Assembly (NCBI GenBank): GCA_004347925.1
Contig: QNVD01000278.1
Span: forward strand, 1 to 6,231
From: Hadesarchaea archaeon
Lineage (GTDB): Archaea; Hadarchaeota; Hadarchaeia; Hadarchaeales; WYZ-LMO6
Direction: 5' to 3'
DNA length: 6,231 bases
Shown piece after piece: positions 1 to 5,090 of this stretch. How positions within the stretch are numbered: position 1 is the stretch's first letter; every line of letters starts with the position of its first letter. Both the position numbers and the translations under genes were made by a program. The notes beneath the pieces are model-generated. The model had not been told where the DNA came from and made no database searches. It worked only from the letters and a program-made list of their open reading frames with translations.

Positions 1-1091
1 TTCAGCCCCGCCGAGGCCACGATGAGGGCCACCTCCCCCCTGGGCATCATCCCCACCCCCACCCTCAGGGCCTCCCACCTCCCCAGTCCCCCCAGGAGGG
101 CCCCCAACCCGCAGCCCCCTATCTTGCTCAGGAAGGAGGCGGCCAGGAAGAGGAGGATCCCGGGCCCCACCCCCCTCAGGGCCCCGAGGTCGGTGCGCAG
201 CCCCACCTCCGCGAAGAAGAGGGGGATGAGGAGGCCGTACCCTATCACGGAGATCTTCTCCCTGAGGGTCCTGGAGAGGGGGGACCTGCCGACCAGGAGC
301 CCCACCAGGAAGGCCCCGGTGATGGCGGCTATCCTGACCTTTTCGGCCAGGGCGGAGATCAGGAGCACCAGGACCAGGGTGAGGGAGAGGGAGAACTCGG
401 GCGCCTGCACCCCGGTGCTCCGGGACAGGAGCCAGGGCACCAGCCTGGGGCCAGCCGTGAAGAGGAGGAGGAAGAAGGCCAGCATCAGCAGGAGGGTCCA
501 GACCAGGCCCAGGACGGAGAGGCCCCCGTAGGCCATCCCGGCCAGGAGGCTGAGGACGATGATCCCGAAGACATCGTCTATGACCGCCGCCCCCAGGATG
601 ACGGCCCCCTCCCTGCTGCGAAGGCGGTGCAGGTCCAGGAGGGTGCCCACGCTTATCCCCACGCTGGTGGCCACCAGCACCCCCCCGGCGAAGGCCGCCT
701 CCAGGCTGGTCCAGCCCATCACGTGGGCGGCCGCGAAGCCCAGCGGGAAGGCCCAGAGCGTTCCCCCCAGGGCGGTGAGCGTGGCCCCCCTCCCCGAGGC
801 CTTCAGCTCCTCCCACTCCAGCGAGAGGCCGGCCAAGAAGAGGAGGAGGAGGATCCCCAGGTCGGCCAGGAAGCCCACCCACTCCCCCTCCGGGGTGGAG
901 GGGTCCAGGCACAGGCGGGATCCCAGGTGGGAGGAGAGGGAGCCGGCCACGGAGGGCCCCACCAGCAGGCCCGCCAGGATCTCCCCCAGGATGGGGGGCA
1001 TCCTGGCCCTCCCGGCCAGCATGCCCCCCACCTTGGCCGCCAGCAGGAGGGTGCCTAGGTAGAGGAAGAGGGAGGAGGCCTCGGGGGGCAG
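1..1091 (-). CDS. NapA-type CPA2 Na+/H+ (cation/proton) antiporter, C-terminus cut by window edge
   Basis: This is an integral membrane antiporter that would exchange Na+ (or K+) for protons across the cytoplasmic membrane. About 363 codons are visible with no stop before the left edge, so only the C-terminal end is missing. Numbering from the CTG at 1091, it shows an N-terminal membrane helix (about residues 8-27), the CPA2 motif GEILAGLLVGP (36-46), FLAGL (85-89), ATSVGISV (141-148, the unwound ion-site helix of the family) and VIDDVFGIIVL (170-180). The paired Asp172-Asp173 are the family's ion-binding carboxylates and suggest an electrogenic exchanger. Lys323 in SKIGGCG and the late motif MPRGEVALIVAS (349-360) also match the NapA branch. 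No ATG, GTG or TTG lies in frame before the first helix, so the start is unusual: CTG at 1091, or a base missing from the G run just upstream (see findings). It follows the CBS gene directly and is probably co-transcribed and translationally coupled with it. The family call is firm; the start is not. Confidence 0.9.
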   Translation of the reverse strand, partial: MPPEASSLFLYLGTLLLAAKVGGMLAGRARMPPILGEILAGLLVGPSVAGSLSSHLGSRLCLDPSTPEGEWVGFLADLGILLLLFLAGLSLEWEELKASGRGATLTALGGTLWAFPLGFAAAHVMGWTSLEAAFAGGVLVATSVGISVGTLLDLHRLRSREGAVILGAAVIDDVFGIIVLSLLAGMAYGGLSVLGLVWTLLLMLAFFLLLFTAGPRLVPWLLSRSTGVQAPEFSLSLTLVLVLLISALAEKVRIAAITGAFLVGLLVGRSPLSRTLREKISVIGYGLLIPLFFAEVGLRTDLGALRGVGPGILLFLAASFLSKIGGCGLGALLGGLGRWEALRVGVGMMPRGEVALIVASAGL

Positions 1092-1095
1092 CCCC

Positions 1096-1536
1096 TCACC
1101 CCCTCAGCTTTTTCAGGAGGTCCCTGAGGGAGAGGACCCCCACCAGCTCCCCGTTTTTGGTCACGGGCAGGTGGCGGAACTTGTGGAGGAGCATGAGGTT
1201 CAGGGCCTCCTGCAGGCTCATCTCCGGTTTGGCCGTTACGGGTCTTCTGGTCATGATTTCCTCGGCCGATTTTATGGCCCTGGCTTCGTAGAGTTCTGGT
1301 TTGCCCACCACCGGACACTGGGACCTGGGCACGAAGAGCTGGAAGATGTCGCTTTCCGTTATCACCCCCACCAGCTTTTTGCCCTTCACCACCGGAAGGA
1401 ACTCCTCCCCCCTCAGGAGGCGCGCGAGCAGGAGGGCGAGGGGGGTGTCGGGGGCTACGGTGAGGGGGCGCTTCATCACCTCCTTCACCTTGGCCTTCCT
1501 CAGCCTCTGGAGGTCCAGTCCCCTGGGTGGCATCAC
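1096..1536 (-). CDS. stand-alone protein with two CBS domains
   Basis: This is a small cytoplasmic protein made almost entirely of a tandem CBS pair (Bateman module), a fold that binds adenine nucleotides or S-adenosyl ligands and regulates partner proteins. CBS1 spans about residues 16-68, starting KVKEVMKRP and ending with the ligand-site motif GVITESD (57-63). CBS2 spans about 89-144, starting SAEEIMTRRP and ending GVLSLRD (133-139). There is no enzymatic domain, signal peptide or membrane segment. The reading frame can start at GTG (1536) or at the next codon, ATG (1533). A TATA box 24 bases before that ATG suggests a leaderless transcript beginning at or near it, so the ATG may be the true start. 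Its stop overlaps or abuts the start of the antiporter downstream, which suggests regulation of that transporter by nucleotide binding. That role is inferred from context only; the ligand cannot be read from the sequence. Confidence 0.93.
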   Translation of the reverse strand: MMPPRGLDLQRLRKAKVKEVMKRPLTVAPDTPLALLLARLLRGEEFLPVVKGKKLVGVITESDIFQLFVPRSQCPVVGKPELYEARAIKSAEEIMTRRPVTAKPEMSLQEALNLMLLHKFRHLPVTKNGELVGVLSLRDLLKKLRG

Positions 1537-1554
1537 CGTTAGTGGGAGGGGGGG

Positions 1555-1562
1555 TTATAAGT
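1555..1562 (-). promoter_or_regulatory. TATA box of the CBS-antiporter unit
   Basis: On the minus strand the sequence reads ACTTATAACC. The TATA centre is about 24 bases before the ATG at 1533 and 21 before the GTG at 1536. Archaeal transcription starts about 24-28 bases after the TATA centre, so the message would be leaderless. A C-rich tract fills the space between, with no usable Shine-Dalgarno spacing. The box lies only about ten bases past the tRNA 3' end. Confidence 0.6.
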
Positions 1563-1572
1563 AGGATGGAGG

Positions 1573-1677
1573 CGCCGGGGCTGGGATTTGAACCCAGGAG
1601 GCGCGTGGGCGCCAACGGGTTAGCAACCCTTGGCGGGTCCTAGGACCTGTCGCCGTACCTGGCTGGGCCACCCCGGC
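1573..1677 (-). tRNA. tRNA-Ser(GCT) containing a 19-base intron
   Basis: This tRNA decodes AGC/AGU serine codons. Acceptor strands GCCGGGG (1677-1671) and CCCCGGC (1580-1574) pair perfectly, with discriminator G at 1573. The D-arm is GCC/GGC, and the T-arm is CTGGG-TTCAAAT-CCCAG. The long variable arm GGCGC-CCAC-GCGCC marks a type II tRNA. The anticodon loop TTGCTAA carries GCT at 1624-1622. Taken at face value the anticodon stem is broken (AAGGG against CCCGT) and 19 extra bases follow the D-arm. Removing 1648-1630 restores ACGGG/CCCGT, five perfect pairs, and a mature length of 86 bases. The CCA tail is not encoded: CC follows the discriminator, then T. The gene stands between S6e and the CBS gene and probably has its own TATA box. 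The identity is secure from structure alone. Confidence 0.95.
1630..1648 (-). other. tRNA-Ser intron at non-canonical position 28/29 with BHB splice motif
   Basis: The precursor folds into a bulge-helix-bulge. The central 4-bp helix is GGCG (1654-1651) with CGCC (1635-1632). The bulges are ACA (1650-1648) and AAG (1631-1629). The intron hairpin is GGTCC (1647-1643) with GGACC (1640-1636). The archaeal splicing endonuclease cuts after the second base of each bulge, giving AC^A and AA^G. These are exactly the junctions that restore a perfect anticodon stem. In tRNA numbering the intron lies between 28 and 29, inside the anticodon stem rather than at the usual 37/38. The outer flanking helix looks weak, so the motif is of the relaxed type. 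Confidence 0.88.
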
Positions 1678-1699
1678 TCCTTACCTTTCTCCTCCCCGG

Positions 1700-1706
1700 C
1701 TTTAAC
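1700..1706 (-). promoter_or_regulatory. probable TATA box of tRNA-Ser
   Basis: The minus strand reads AAGGTTAAAGCC here. The AT-rich core is centred about 26 bases before the tRNA 5' end at 1677, the expected archaeal spacing. It is the only AT-rich stretch in the 49 bases between the S6e stop and the tRNA. The match to the TATA consensus is modest. Confidence 0.45.
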
Positions 1707-1726
1707 CTTACCGCCCGGGAGGTTCT

Positions 1727-2128
1727 CTAAGCCTGGGGCTGCTTTTTCTCCTCGGGGGGCTTGAGGAGCTCCTCCACCGGCTTCTCCCCGTACTTGACGA
1801 TCTTGGCGTTGATCTGCCTTATGTCCTCCGCCACCACGTTCCCGTGCACCCTCTTCCTCCTCCTCTCCCCCTTCTTTCGGGGATGGTAGCCCGGACCCCC
1901 CGAAAGGAGGGCCCTGTGGTGGCCGGGTCCCGGCAGGTCCGGCCTCATGGGAAAGCCGTCCTTGTCCGTTCCCCCCGTGATCTGTAGCTCGTATCCCGGA
2001 AGGCCCACCAGACCGCCGTCGAAGGAGTCCCCTATCCTCTTGCCCAGCAGGGCCCTGGAGGAGGGCTCCTTCAGCTCCACCTGGTAGCTCTTGCCGGTTT
2101 TGGGGTCCCCTATCACCACCTTGAACAT
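1727..2128 (-). CDS. rps6e: 30S ribosomal protein S6e
   Basis: This is a small-subunit ribosomal protein of the archaeal/eukaryotic S6e family, 133 residues, which is the usual archaeal length without the long eukaryotic C-terminal phosphorylated tail. The N-terminus MFKVVIGDPKTGKSYQVEL is typical. The signature stretch GGTDKDGFPMRPDLPGPG (about residues 52-69) and the basic segment PRKKGERRRKRVHGN (about 83-97) are clear, followed by a conserved VAEDIRQINAKIV helix. The end is Glu/Lys/Pro-rich. The ATG at 2128 lies 28 bases from a clear TATA box, so the transcript is probably leaderless or nearly so. An AGGAG abuts the ATG without a spacer, too close for a normal Shine-Dalgarno. It is transcribed away from the divergent zinc-finger gene and is followed by tRNA-Ser. 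Confidence 0.96.
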   Translation of the reverse strand: MFKVVIGDPKTGKSYQVELKEPSSRALLGKRIGDSFDGGLVGLPGYELQITGGTDKDGFPMRPDLPGPGHHRALLSGGPGYHPRKKGERRRKRVHGNVVAEDIRQINAKIVKYGEKPVEELLKPPEEKKQPQA

Positions 2129-2152
2129 CTCCTTAGGTTGCGGGCCCGCCCG

Positions 2153-2160
2153 CTATATAG
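2153..2160 (-). promoter_or_regulatory. TATA box of rps6e
   Basis: CTATATAG is a perfect 8-base palindrome and a near-ideal archaeal TATA box. Its centre is about 28 bases from the rps6e ATG at 2128, which predicts a leaderless or very short-leader transcript. A 10-base GC palindrome (2140-2149) sits between it and the start. Confidence 0.7.
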
Positions 2161-2185
2161 GTTCCGCCCGTCCCCGGCTCGGCAG

Positions 2186-2195
2186 CTATTTATGG
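2186..2195 (+). promoter_or_regulatory. TATA box of the zinc-finger gene
   Basis: CTATTTATGG on the plus strand is AT-rich in a GC-rich setting. It would start transcription near 2215 and leave a leader of about 40 bases before the ATG at 2254. It is divergent to the rps6e box about 34 bases away. A weaker AT stretch at 2207-2213 is an alternative. Confidence 0.5.
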
Positions 2196-2253
2196 GGAGG
2201 GGAGAAGAAAATAGGGTTGGGGGTGTGGGGTTCTGGTCTGGTGAGGTGGGAGC

Positions 2254-2409
2254 ATGATTAGCGCTCCTCCCTGGGAGAAGGTCAAGTGTCCCCTGTGCGA
2301 CAAGAGGGTCTCCTTTCCCTCCCTGGTCCCCCACCTGTACAGGGAGCACGAGCTCACCCTCTCGGAGGCCAGGGAGTTCCTGGAGAAGTTCGCGGGGTTG
2401 AAGCGCTGA
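2254..2409 (+). CDS. small C2H2-type zinc-finger protein, 51 residues
   Basis: This is a short gene and the only one on the plus strand. It starts MISAPPWEKVKCPLCDK and ends EKFAGLKR, then TGA. Cys12, Cys15, His27 and His32 form a C-x2-C-x11-H-x4-H zinc site. Val19 and Leu24 are in roughly the positions of the hydrophobic core of a classical C2H2 finger, and an amphipathic, Glu/Arg-rich helix follows. A good Shine-Dalgarno (GGTGAGGTG, 2240-2248) precedes the ATG with a 5-base spacer, and a TATA box lies further up. Strand composition also switches here: the plus strand is purine-rich only across this gene. It is divergent from rps6e and convergent with infB, ending one base from the infB stop. 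Single-finger archaeal proteins of this type exist, but their functions are mostly unknown. Nucleic-acid or protein binding is likely; no specific role can be assigned. Confidence 0.85.
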   Translation: MISAPPWEKVKCPLCDKRVSFPSLVPHLYREHELTLSEAREFLEKFAGLKR

Positions 2410-2410
2410 G

Positions 2411-4198
2411 TCACATCACCCCGTAGGTCGGATCCTCCCGGCGCTTGATGGCGATGATCTCGTCCAGAACCGCCTGCTCGTCCCCGCTCAGGAGGTCCCT
2501 CAGCTCCCTCTGGAGCTTCAGCGCGTGGTCCCTGGGGATGTCGGTGTAGAGCACCTCCCCCTCCTCCACGTTCCTCCCCACCACCGCCCCCTCTATGGAG
2601 ACCGCCAGCTCCTCCCCCGCCCTGGCCTCGGCTAGGCTCTTCTTCTCCCTCTGCAGCTCCTTGATTTTTCCCACGGGCTTCCCGTCCTTTCTCATGACCG
2701 GGTACTTGGGGCGGAGGACCCCCCCCAGCACCGAGATGCCCACGATGGCCGGCTCGCTCCTCCTGAAGAGGTAGCCGGGCTTGAGGGAGAACTTGGCAGG
2801 CCTCACGAGGCTCTCCAGCTTCTTCTCCCTCACCTCCTGCTGCTTGGCCTCCCTCCACCTCTCGAACTCCTCCAGCAGCTCGTAGATCACCCTCCCGGTC
2901 AGGATCTTCACCCCCAGCCTGGAGGCCTCCTCCTGCGCGTCGGGGAGGACGGAAACGTTGAAGGCCAGCACCACTCCCAGCAGGGGCTCGCTCTGGGCGA
3001 CGGTGGAGGCCTCCACCACCTCCCTCCGGGAGACCTCCCCCACGTCCGCCCACCTGATGGGAATCCCCTTGCTCCTGAGCTGTCCCTCCAGGGCCTCCAG
3101 CGAGCCCAGGGTGTCGGCCTTCAGGACCACCCCGTTGATCTCCGAGGCTATCCTCACCCTCCTGAGCTCCTCCTCCACCTCCTGCCAGAGGCTCTGGGCC
3201 TCCGAGGGATCCCTTATCACCCTGAAGGGGGTCCCCGCCATCACCCCCTCCAGCTGCGGGGCGGAGATCCTGACCCCGCTGGCGGCGGTCACGCTCCTCA
3301 CCCTCTCGAAGCGGTCCTCGGGGTCCCTTATCTCGTCCAGGGGCCTGGGCTTCAGGATGGACCTGACCTTGGAGACCCTCACCCCCTCCCTCCCCACCAC
3401 CGCGAAGAGGTCCCCCACCGAAAGCCTCCCGTCGTAGAGGATGAGGTCCATCACCGTCCCCAGCCCGGTCTCCTCCTTCACCTCCAGCACGGTCCCCCTC
3501 CCCGGCCCCGTGACCTCGATGGTCAGGGCCTCCCTGAGGAAGCGCTGGGCCAGGCCGGCCAGGACCACCAGAAGCTCGGCCAGACCTTCCCCCGTTTTGG
3601 CGCTCACGGGGACGATGGACACCTGCCTCCTGAAATCCGTCACCCTGTCGAACCGCTCGGAGTCGAAACCCTGCCGGTGCAGCTCCCCCACCAGCTCGTA
3701 GATCCTGCGGTCCAGCGCCGCCTCCACCTCCCTCGCCTGCCTGCGCAGGGACTCCAGGAAGCTCTTTCCGGGGCCTGGCCTCCATCCCGGGATGAGGTCT
3801 ATCTTGTTGGCGGCCATCAGGAAGGGGGTTTTGTAGGTCCTCAGGATCTGGAGGGACTCCAGGGTCTGGGGCATGAAGCCCTCCTTCACGTCCACCACGA
3901 GCACCGCCAGATCGGCCAGGCTCCCCCCCCTCTTCCTGAGGTTGGTGAAGGCCTCGTGACCGGGGGTGTCCACGAAGAGGAGTCCAGGCACCACCAGCTC
4001 TATCCCCATCCTCCTCATCAGCTCCCCGCTGATCTCCCTGATGGCCTCCACCGGAACCTCCGAGGCCCCTATCCACTGGGTGATCCTCCCCGGCTCCCTG
4101 GCGGCCACGGCGGTTCCCCTTATGGTGTCCAGGAGGGTGGTCTTGCCGTGGTCCACGTGTCCCAGGATGGCCACGATGGGGCAGCGCAGGCTCTTCAT
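2411..4198 (-). CDS. infB: translation initiation factor aIF5B (IF-2-like GTPase)
   Basis: This is the archaeal orthologue of eukaryotic eIF5B and bacterial IF2, a cytoplasmic GTPase that promotes ribosomal subunit joining. It has 595 residues, the normal archaeal length without the long eukaryotic N-terminal extension. The G domain has the P-loop GHVDHGKT (13-20), switch I Thr40 in RITQWIGAS, DTPGHE (77-82, with His81 as the catalytic histidine), NKID (131-134) and VSAKTG (198-203). A beta-barrel domain II follows (about 220-335), then the alpha/beta/alpha domain III (about 350-455) and the C-terminal domain IV barrel with the FSLKPGYLFRRSEPAIVGI stretch. The start ATG lies about 27 bases from a TATA box and has no Shine-Dalgarno, so the message is probably leaderless. 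The gene follows the L7Ae-S28e-L24e operon after a 48-base gap and converges on the zinc-finger gene. Confidence 0.97.
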   Translation of the reverse strand: MKSLRCPIVAILGHVDHGKTTLLDTIRGTAVAAREPGRITQWIGASEVPVEAIREISGELMRRMGIELVVPGLLFVDTPGHEAFTNLRKRGGSLADLAVLVVDVKEGFMPQTLESLQILRTYKTPFLMAANKIDLIPGWRPGPGKSFLESLRRQAREVEAALDRRIYELVGELHRQGFDSERFDRVTDFRRQVSIVPVSAKTGEGLAELLVVLAGLAQRFLREALTIEVTGPGRGTVLEVKEETGLGTVMDLILYDGRLSVGDLFAVVGREGVRVSKVRSILKPRPLDEIRDPEDRFERVRSVTAASGVRISAPQLEGVMAGTPFRVIRDPSEAQSLWQEVEEELRRVRIASEINGVVLKADTLGSLEALEGQLRSKGIPIRWADVGEVSRREVVEASTVAQSEPLLGVVLAFNVSVLPDAQEEASRLGVKILTGRVIYELLEEFERWREAKQQEVREKKLESLVRPAKFSLKPGYLFRRSEPAIVGISVLGGVLRPKYPVMRKDGKPVGKIKELQREKKSLAEARAGEELAVSIEGAVVGRNVEEGEVLYTDIPRDHALKLQRELRDLLSGDEQAVLDEIIAIKRREDPTYGVM

Positions 4199-4221
4199 CC
4201 GAAGATACTTTTCAGCCCCTC

Positions 4222-4228
4222 CTATAAG
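4222..4228 (-). promoter_or_regulatory. TATA box of infB
   Basis: The minus strand reads CCCTTATAGGAGG. The TATA centre is about 27 bases before the infB ATG at 4198, and no Shine-Dalgarno lies between. This suggests a separate leaderless transcript for infB, although read-through from the ribosomal operon upstream remains possible. Confidence 0.55.
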
Positions 4229-4246
4229 GGAGGGGAGGAACGGGGC

Positions 4247-4447
4247 CTAGGCCCCCTGCCCCCTGCTCTTCTCCCTCCTGTACCTCTCCGTCCACTTGAG
4301 GCGCTGCGGTCTCCTCCCCAGGTTGAAGTTGCGCTCGCACTTGGAGGAGCAGAAGTAGAGGAGGCTCCCGTCCTTCTTCACCAGCATGGTTCCCGTGCCG
4401 GGGGTGAGCTTCCCCCCGCAGAAGCTGCATCGGAAGCTGGCGGGCAT
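4247..4447 (-). CDS. rpl24e: 50S ribosomal protein L24e
   Basis: This is a zinc-ribbon ribosomal protein of the archaeal/eukaryotic large subunit, 66 residues. Cys7, Cys10, Cys33 and Cys37 form a C-x2-C-x22-C-x3-C zinc site. The family stretches [16 protein letters not shown] and [21 protein letters not shown] are unmistakable, with a basic tail after them. I chose ATG 4447 because conserved sequence begins there and because GGTG lies just upstream. The frame is open back to 4576, but that extension is only the S28e gene read in another frame. The ATG shares one base with the S28e stop (TGATG), so translation is probably coupled. Confidence 0.96.
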   Translation of the reverse strand: MPASFRCSFCGGKLTPGTGTMLVKKDGSLLYFCSSKCERNFNLGRRPQRLKWTERYRREKSRGQGA

Positions 4448-4665
4448 CAGGGCACCTTTATCTCCTTGGCCTCCCTCTCGGTCTCCCTCAGCATGAGGAT
4501 GTCCCCCACCTGTACGGGTCCCCTCACGTTTCGGGTAAGGATCCTTCCCTTGTCGGGTCCCTCCAGCACCCTGCACCTCACCTGCTTGACCTCACCCGTT
4601 ACTCCCGTCCTTCCCTTGATCTGCAGGACCTCGGCCGGGTAACCAAGAAGGGGCTCCTCAGGCAT
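4447..4665 (-). CDS. rps28e: 30S ribosomal protein S28e
   Basis: This is a small-subunit ribosomal protein with an OB-type beta barrel, 72 residues, located near the mRNA exit region of the ribosome. Family hallmarks are [21 protein letters not shown] (residues 11-31), the segment [18 protein letters not shown] (40-57) and the near-invariant ending RETEREA (60-66). A short extra tail, KEIKVP, follows where many homologues end in ARRL-like residues. It is the middle gene of the L7Ae-S28e-L24e operon: it starts four bases after the L7Ae stop and its own stop overlaps the L24e start. No strong Shine-Dalgarno was seen before it, which fits coupled translation. Confidence 0.96.
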   Translation of the reverse strand: MPEEPLLGYPAEVLQIKGRTGVTGEVKQVRCRVLEGPDKGRILTRNVRGPVQVGDILMLRETEREAKEIKVP

Positions 4666-4669
4666 CCCA

Positions 4670-5041
4670 TCATCGCTTCAGCTCTTTGATCCTGGAGAGG
4701 ATCTCCTTGAGCAGTTCCCCCGCCTCCCCCTCCTCCACGATGGCCACGGAGGCGGAGGGGACCTCTATCCCGGAGGCGGCCCCCAGCTCCTGCTTCTTGG
4801 GCACGTAAACGTAGGGGACACCCCTCTCCTCGCAGAGGGGGGGAAGGTGGGCCACCACCTCGGGGGGGTCCACGTCCTCGGCTATGACCACCAGCTTGGC
4901 CTGCTTCCGCTCCACGGCCTTCACGGTTTCGTTGACCCCCTTCCTTATCTTTCCCGTCTTCCTGGCCGTCTCCACGGCGTCGTAGACCTTCTCGGCCAGG
5001 TCCGCCGGCACCTCGAAGCGCACGTAGATGGGTTTTGCCAT
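4670..5041 (-). CDS. rpl7ae: ribosomal protein L7Ae, kink-turn RNA-binding protein
   Basis: This is a 123-residue archaeal L7Ae, which binds kink-turns in 23S rRNA, in box C/D and H/ACA guide RNAs, and in RNase P RNA. The N-terminal region is [19 protein letters not shown]. The RNA-contact segment is [12 protein letters not shown] (residues 35-46), followed by the family core [11 protein letters not shown] (49-59), the hydrophobic [20 protein letters not shown], and [10 protein letters not shown] near the end. Two residues in the RNA-contact motif differ from the usual N-E-x-T-K and R-G: Val40 replaces Thr and Lys46 replaces Gly. It is the first gene of the ribosomal operon. It has its own TATA box and a strong GGAGGGTGA Shine-Dalgarno (5054-5046) four bases before the ATG. 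Confidence 0.97.
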   Translation of the reverse strand: MAKPIYVRFEVPADLAEKVYDAVETARKTGKIRKGVNETVKAVERKQAKLVVIAEDVDPPEVVAHLPPLCEERGVPYVYVPKKQELGAASGIEVPSASVAIVEEGEAGELLKEILSRIKELKR

Positions 5042-5045
5042 TCGG

Positions 5046-5054
5046 TCACCCTCC
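5046..5054 (-). promoter_or_regulatory. strong Shine-Dalgarno site of rpl7ae
   Basis: GGAGGGTGA matches the archaeal anti-Shine-Dalgarno (GGAGGTGA target) over nearly its full length and sits four bases before the ATG. It contrasts with the leaderless starts predicted for infB, rps6e and the CBS gene in the same window. Confidence 0.65.
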
Positions 5055-5090
5055 GTTCTCCCTCATCAGGTCATACTATTAAGGGGGGTC

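Noticed and set aside
22..1062. Plus-strand open frames opposite the antiporter
   Set aside because: They are Arg/Pro/Ser-rich shadow translations; the minus strand encodes a clear CPA2 transporter across the same bases.
1636..1647. The 12-base palindrome GGTCCTAGGACC as a possible DNA operator or insertion site
   Set aside because: It is fully explained as the hairpin of the tRNA intron, in the correct place for the bulge-helix-bulge structure.
2190..4076. A 628-codon open frame on the minus strand overlapping infB
   Set aside because: It is the infB gene read in another frame. The product is a low-complexity Gly/Arg/Glu-rich string without domains, while the overlapping frame has every GTPase motif. 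Long open shadow frames are expected in GC-rich DNA.
4247..4576. A longer L24e starting at 4576
   Set aside because: The added 43 residues overlap S28e in another frame and have no family similarity. ATG 4447 with an upstream GGTG fits the conserved N-terminus.
3677..4642. A 321-codon plus-strand open frame opposite infB, L24e and S28e
   Set aside because: It is antisense to three conserved genes and Pro/His/Leu/Gly-rich, with no recognisable domain or ribosome site.
5042..5070. A possible kink-turn in the rpl7ae leader for L7Ae autoregulation (box C-like TGATGA at 5068-5063, GTGA at 5049-5046)
   Set aside because: L7Ae autoregulation is known in some archaea, but the flanking bases here (GG with GG, and ACC with CGA) cannot form the needed stems, so I see no convincing kink-turn.
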